Assembly (NCBI GenBank): GCA_964345215.1
Contig: CAYFQH010000042.1
Location: 1-17,865, forward strand
Direction: 5' to 3'
Source: CAYFQH01 sp964345215
Lineage (GTDB): Bacteria; Bacillota; Clostridia; Christensenellales; Aristaeellaceae
DNA length: 17,865 nt
Numbering within the stretch: the first letter of the stretch is position 1; each line of letters opens with the position of its first letter. The translations under genes and the position numbers were made by a program. Below are positions 14,264 through 17,865 of the stretch, piece by piece. Under the pieces are notes generated by a model that was not told the origin of the DNA, searched no databases, and was given only the letters and a program-made list of their open reading frames with translations.

Positions 14264-14476
14264 CAGGCTAAACACCTAACCAGAGGTACAGAGCTTAAAA
14301 TACAATTAAATGCTTTGGCAAAAAAAATGAACATGACCAACGTTAATTTATCTTTGATTAAAACAGGTAAAATCAAAGCAGTACGCCTTAGCACTTTAAA
14401 GGATTTGTGCCGTATACTAAACTGTACCCCAGGGGATATACTGGAGTATGTGCCTGATGAACAGGACCGGGAATAA
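14264..14476 (+). pseudogene. 5'-truncated XRE-type helix-turn-helix regulator remnant
   Basis: Between a TAA at 14261-14263 and a TAA at 14474-14476 the frame encodes about 70 residues. The central and C-terminal part is a clear Cro/C1-type helix-turn-helix of the small stand-alone kind: LNALAKKMNMTNVNLSLIK, then KAVRLSTLKDLCRILN and CTPGDILEYV. Family members usually begin about 15 residues earlier with a first helix (of the type MxLDxLLxERKMS). Here that part is missing: the upstream frames break within a few codons and no ribosome binding site precedes the TTG at 14315 or the ATG at 14327. It is therefore read as a remnant, though a short functional product from 14327 cannot be excluded. 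It lies between aspA and the damaged ABC operon. Confidence 0.65.
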
Positions 14477-14502
14477 AAAAATGCCAATAAGAGGATTCTT
14501 AT
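14477..14502 (-). terminator. Weak terminator of the ABC transporter operon
   Basis: On the minus strand, ATAAGA (14502-14497) pairs with TCTTAT (14492-14487) over a 4-nt loop. A T-run complementary to 14475-14481 follows five bases further on. It lies 16 nt after the permease 2 stop codon. Confidence 0.4.
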
Positions 14503-14517
14503 AGGTTTCGAAAACAC

Positions 14518-15375
14518 TCATCCTTTTACAGAACCTGCGCTCATCCCCCGAATCAGGTATTTTTGGGCAATAACCAAAAATATCAGGGTGGGCAAGGTAC
14601 AAAGGGTTGAGGCGGCCATAAGGCTGGGCCAATCTGTAGCAAACTGCAGTTTAAACTTTTGAAGGCCTACGGTCATGGTTGCCAGGCTGTCGGTGCGCAG
14701 CAAAATGCTGGCAACGGTAAACTCACCCCAGGCGTTAATAAAGGTAAAAATAGCTACCGTTGACACCCCCGGCATGGAAACAGGCAGCACCAGGCGCCAG
14801 AAGGACTGAAACCGAGAACAGCCATCAATCATGCCGGCCTGCTCAATGTCGTCGGGAATGGAGTCAAAAAAACCTTTTAATAGCCATATCGAAAAAGGCA
14901 GGTTGCTGGCGGTGTAGGCCATTATGACTGAGAGATGATTGTCAATCAGCCCCATGGCTTTAAAAATAATAAACAGGGGAATGAGCATCAGCACCCCTGG
15001 AAAAAGCTGAAGGATAAGCATAAAAGTAGTATAGCCGCTAAAAACCCGGCCCTTGAAACGGCTGATGGCATAGCCTGCCATAACGGAAAAAGCAATGCAA
15101 AAAAAGGTAACGATCAGGGAAATTTTAAGGCTGTTGATCATGTTATGCAAAAAATCACTCTTGGTCAGGACGTTTGAAAAGCTTTCAACAGACCACTTGA
15201 TGGGAAAAAAGCTTGTGGAAGAAATAGCCTCCATACGGGACTTGAAAGAGGTCATGACCATTTGTAGAAAGGGCAGATTAATTATTAGCACAATTAAAAT
15301 TAAAAGGCCATAGGTAATGGCATTTAGGCGCTTGATGCGGCGGGATTTTTTTTGCTTATGCAAATGCTTTTCCAT
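14518..15375 (-). CDS. Carbohydrate ABC transporter permease (MalG type)
   Basis: This encodes 285 residues with six predicted membrane helices, the first at about 18-40. It forms one half of the membrane channel of a CUT1-type sugar importer. The cytoplasmic coupling loop reads EQAGMIDGCSRFQSFWRLVL followed by PVSMPG, the EAA motif that docks to the ATPase (EQA here in place of EAA). The C-terminal SAGSVKG is typical of MalG-like proteins. Its ATG has AGGAGG just upstream and lies 17 nt after the permease 1 stop, so it is the third gene of the operon. No ATPase gene is in the operon; a shared MsmX-like ATPase is expected elsewhere. This gene is intact although its two partners are broken. 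Confidence 0.93.
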   Translation of the reverse strand: MEKHLHKQKKSRRIKRLNAITYGLLILIVLIINLPFLQMVMTSFKSRMEAISSTSFFPIKWSVESFSNVLTKSDFLHNMINSLKISLIVTFFCIAFSVMAGYAISRFKGRVFSGYTTFMLILQLFPGVLMLIPLFIIFKAMGLIDNHLSVIMAYTASNLPFSIWLLKGFFDSIPDDIEQAGMIDGCSRFQSFWRLVLPVSMPGVSTVAIFTFINAWGEFTVASILLRTDSLATMTVGLQKFKLQFATDWPSLMAASTLCTLPTLIFLVIAQKYLIRGMSAGSVKG

Positions 15376-15392
15376 GTTGGGTACCTCCTTTC

Positions 15393-16322
15393 TTAGGATA
15401 TGCTTTCTTTTTTACCCCGGTTTATAATTGAAATATAAACCGATGTTAATAGTAAAAGCACCACCAGCAGCACAATGGAAATGGCCGAAGCATAGCCGAT
15501 GTTACTGCGCATAAAGGCCGTATAATAAGTAAAGATAGACAGCACATAGGTGGCTTTGTTGGGACCCCCTTGGGTAAGCAGGTAAATGTTTTCAAAGTTA
15601 TTAAAGGTCCAGATAAACATAAGAGTGGTACACACAATGGTAACAGATTGAAGCATGGGCATGGTAATGGCACAAAAGCGCTGCCAAAGGTTGGCGCCAT
15701 CAATACTAGCGGCTTCATACAGATCTTCGGGAATGGTTTGAAGGCCGGACAAAAGAGTAATCATCATAAAAAGAAAGGATTTCCAGGCGCTGGTAACGAT
15801 AACCGTAACCCGGGCCAGTTACTGGTCGGCTAAAAACAGAAGGGATTTATCCGTAGCGTTAATTGCTTTTAAAATGTTATTAATTAAGCCGAACTGGTCA
15901 CTTAACAGCCATTGCCAGCAGGTGGCAGCAACAGCAGGAGGGATGATCCAGGGGATTAAAATCAGTGCCCTAAACAGCCCCCTGAATTTAATATCTCGGT
16001 TTAGCAATAAGGCAAAGGCTAGGCCTGAAAAGTAAGAGATGATAACAACAGCAAAGGTATAAACAAAAGTAAAAGATAAAACGCCCCAAAACTCTTTATC
16101 TTTGGTAAATATTTTAATGAAGTTGTCAATGCCATTAAAAGCGATTTTATTTGGTTTTTGAAGATTATAATTCATAAAACCTAAAAAAATGCCCCGAAGA
16201 AGGGGATAAACGCTGATAAGCAAAATAAGTAGAGTCGCTGGAACCAGCATCTTATAACCCAGCTTTTTATCATTCATTAATGAGGCAGCATAGCGTTTTT
16301 TCTTTACAACTGTTTTTTTCAC
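15393..16322 (-). pseudogene. Carbohydrate ABC transporter permease (MalF type), interrupted by in-frame TAA
   Basis: The start is the GTG at 16322-16320, with AAAGGAGA 8 nt upstream. From there the frame spells a MalF-like permease of 309 codons broken by a TAA at 15821-15819 (codon 168). Before it: the first helix (MLVPATLLILLISVYPLL) and an ALILIPWIIPPAVAATCWQW segment, ending LLFLADQ. After it the same frame continues without shift: LARVTVIVTSAWKSFLFMM, then the EAA coupling loop EAASIDGANLWQRFCAITMP, FNNFENIYLLTQGGPNKAT and a last helix. A single base change explains the stop. As written, the product loses the EAA loop and could not couple to an ATPase; an internal start at the ATG at 15767 would make only the C-terminal third. 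It could also be a sequencing error. Confidence 0.85.
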
Positions 16323-16376
16323 CGGAAAAATCTCCTTTATGCAGCAGCTGTTTTTTATTAGGCGAGTAAAAACAAA

Positions 16377-16409
16377 TACAGGTGCCGACAATCGGCGCCG
16401 ACACCTGTA
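16377..16409 (-). other. Intercistronic hairpin between binding protein and permease 1
   Basis: TACAGGTG (16377-16384) pairs with CACCTGTA (16402-16409), with an inner GCCGA/TCGGC stem. On the minus strand a T-rich ATTTGTTTTT follows. Hairpins here are common in sugar importer operons, where partial termination or 3'-end protection lets the binding protein be made in excess over the permeases. Confidence 0.6.
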
Positions 16410-16418
16410 AAAACAGAA

Positions 16419-17716
16419 TTATTCTGCCATTTCGTCAAATAAGTCCTGTATGTTTTGTTGCAACTCTAAGGCAAGTTCTTCGTAGTTGGTGGCACCAGTG
16501 AGCACACTTTGAATGGCGGGATTGGCATAAGTTTCCCCTTCAATAATAGACCAGGCAGGGTAGAGGTACTGGGCCGGATATACAGGTATGGTGGCATTTG
16601 GTAAAACCTTGGAAAAAATCTCCTGGGCCTGGTTGCGTCCAGAATAGAACTCGTTTTCTAAAATGGAATAAAGGGCGGGCATGGAGCTTAAGTCCCCTTC
16701 ATAATACAAATCAGCGCAGTTTTTAATCCACCACTCAACAAAGGTAAGACAGGCTTCAGGGTGAGGAGATTGGGAGTATGCCATAATATAGTTCGGCCAA
16801 ATGTAGTTTTGCCCTTTTTCGGCGCTGTAGCCTTTTAAGGCAGGCAGAGCCTTTGTAATGGCATCCATTTCGGGGTAGGTAGACAGATCGTTTAAAGGGC
16901 CCGACCAGATCATAGCTGCTTTTTTACTATAGTAGAGCAGATTGGCATCATCGGCGGTATAGCCGGCAGTTCCTTCGGAAACATAGCCTTGGGCTACTGC
17001 TTCACCTAAGAAAGAAAGAGCCTGGGTTACCCTGTCTACATCGGTAAAGGCACCATCACCGGCCTCATTGCTAAAGCCCACGCCGTTCATAACAAATAAG
17101 CCAATGGCAAAATGATTGGCCATGTGGTCGCCGCCGCCAAAGGTAAAAGGAATGTAATCGGTTTTTTCTTTAATCAGCTTGAGCAGTCTAAAAACTCTTC
17201 CCAGGTAGTTGGCAGCTGGGTAATGCCTGCTTGTTCAAAAGCCTCGGTGTTGTACCAAAATTGCCTTGGGTCGCTGTTCCAGGGCAAGCCGGCCAGCAGA
17301 CCTTCGTAGGACTCCATGGTAATAATTTCCTTAGAAGTAAAGTCTTCTAAAATAGGGTCCTTTTCCTTTTCCCATTTTTCTAAAATAGGGTTCAGATCAA
17401 GGATTTCACCCATTTGGGCGTACTGCACTGCTTGGGGAAAAGCCCCGGAGGATACATCAGGGGCAGCGCCGCCAGTTACTGCGGTTAAAAAGGTTTGATA
17501 ATAATTATCCCAAACGATGGATTGATAATTTACCTTAATGTCAGCCTGTTCGGCATTAAACTGATCTACCAGTTTCTCAGCGGTGGCAATATAACTATCG
17601 CCTCCCCACTTCATGTCCCAAAAGGTTAGTTCAACGGGTTGGGCAAAAACCGGAAGGGCCAGGGTGAGCATGAGAATGAGGGTAAGAAAAAGAGCCAGGG
17701 GTTTTTGAAGTTTCAT
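16419..17716 (-). pseudogene. Sugar ABC transporter substrate-binding protein, frameshifted
   Basis: The first gene of the importer operon, with AGGAGG ahead of the ATG at 17716. Residues 1-25 are a type I signal peptide ending PVFA before QPVE; there is no lipobox cysteine. The binding domain follows: LTFWDMKWGGD, KLVDQFNAEQADIKVNYQSI and GGAAPDVSSGAFPQAVQYAQ, and TWEEFLD near residue 177. The frame then hits TGA at 17176-17174. The other frame continues the protein smoothly as LLKLIKEKTDYIPFTFGGGD, on to a normal C-terminal lobe ending at 16419. A single missing C near 17186 (GACCTG expected, GACTG present) explains the break. Without the shift the protein would have about 432 residues, normal for CUT1 sugar-binding proteins. 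It may be a real loss or a sequencing error. Confidence 0.85.
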
Positions 17717-17732
17717 GCAAATTTCCTCCTTA

Positions 17733-17748
17733 AATCATTTTAATGATT
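17733..17748. promoter_or_regulatory. Possible operator palindrome upstream of the ABC operon
   Basis: AATCAT-TTTA-ATGATT is an inverted repeat centred 24 nt upstream of the binding-protein ATG, just 5' of its ribosome binding site on the minus strand. It could bind a repressor or form a weak hairpin. The rest of 17717-17865 shows no gene and no promoter I would defend. Confidence 0.3.
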
Positions 17749-17865
17749 ACTAAATGGATATGAGCCATTGAATGTACAACTTAAAAAGGCATATCAGCTA
17801 TTGCCTTCCAACGCGAAAGGTGCATCATAAGGTAGTATAAAAAACACATTATCCTGGTAGGGAAG

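Noticed and set aside
14191..14517. Open frame on the minus strand between aspA and the ABC operon
   Set aside because: It overlaps the clear helix-turn-helix remnant on the plus strand, has low-complexity content and no ribosome binding site.
15819..15821. Stop codon recoding as an explanation of the split permease
   Set aside because: The codon is TAA; known selenocysteine and pyrrolysine recoding use TGA and TAG. A nonsense mutation or sequencing error is simpler.
17174..17176. Selenocysteine at the TGA in the binding protein
   Set aside because: Reading through TGA in the same frame gives sequence unlike any binding protein; similarity resumes only after a frameshift.

Overview
The window looks like a chromosomal segment of an anaerobic member of the Firmicutes, most likely class Clostridia. 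The support is strong AGGAGG-type ribosome binding sites, GTG and TTG starts, sigma-A promoters (often with an extended -10 TGnTATAAT), a SpoIID/LytB-domain protein, and an FHA / FtsW-RodA / class B PBP gene set. It also carries a Tat-exported C_GCAxxG_C_C protein and an aspartase. No rRNA, tRNA, CRISPR array, transposase or phage gene was seen. The genus cannot be told from this sequence.

Layout. (1) 1-2084, plus strand: the 3' end of an unrecognised gene, then a protein that joins a short propeller-like region to a sugar-type solute-binding domain but has no signal peptide. (2) 2200-3811, minus strand: a secreted propeller-like protein and a Tat-exported C_GCAxxG_C_C protein, each with its own good promoter. 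(3) 4023-9642, plus strand: a cell-envelope block. A SpoIID/LytB-SH3 protein comes first, then a three-gene operon of a membrane-anchored FHA protein, an FtsW/RodA/SpoVE glycosyltransferase and a penicillin-binding transpeptidase, closed by a good terminator. (4) 9788-11293: the most unusual gene. An ECF-type sigma region 2 is followed not by sigma region 4 but by about 400 residues of beta-rich repeats, and an ECF-like promoter lies upstream. (5) 11428-12330: a TIM-barrel sugar isomerase/epimerase-type protein. (6) 12331-12702: a non-coding stretch with several hairpins, including a perfect 16-bp palindrome. (7) 12703-14100: aspartate ammonia-lyase behind a near-consensus promoter. (8) 14264-17716: a 5'-truncated XRE-type HTH remnant, then a minus-strand sugar ABC importer operon (binding protein, permease 1, permease 2). 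In that operon the binding protein carries a one-base frameshift and permease 1 an in-frame TAA; permease 2 is intact.

How the parts work together. The FHA-FtsW-PBP operon and the SpoIID-type enzyme both act on peptidoglycan: the first polymerises and crosslinks glycan, the second cleaves or remodels it. The ABC operon encodes no ATPase, which is usual for carbohydrate importers that share an MsmX-type ATPase. As written, the importer would not work, so it is either decaying or affected by assembly errors. The best candidate for something undescribed is the sigma-region-2/repeat fusion at 9788-11293 with its possibly autoregulatory promoter.
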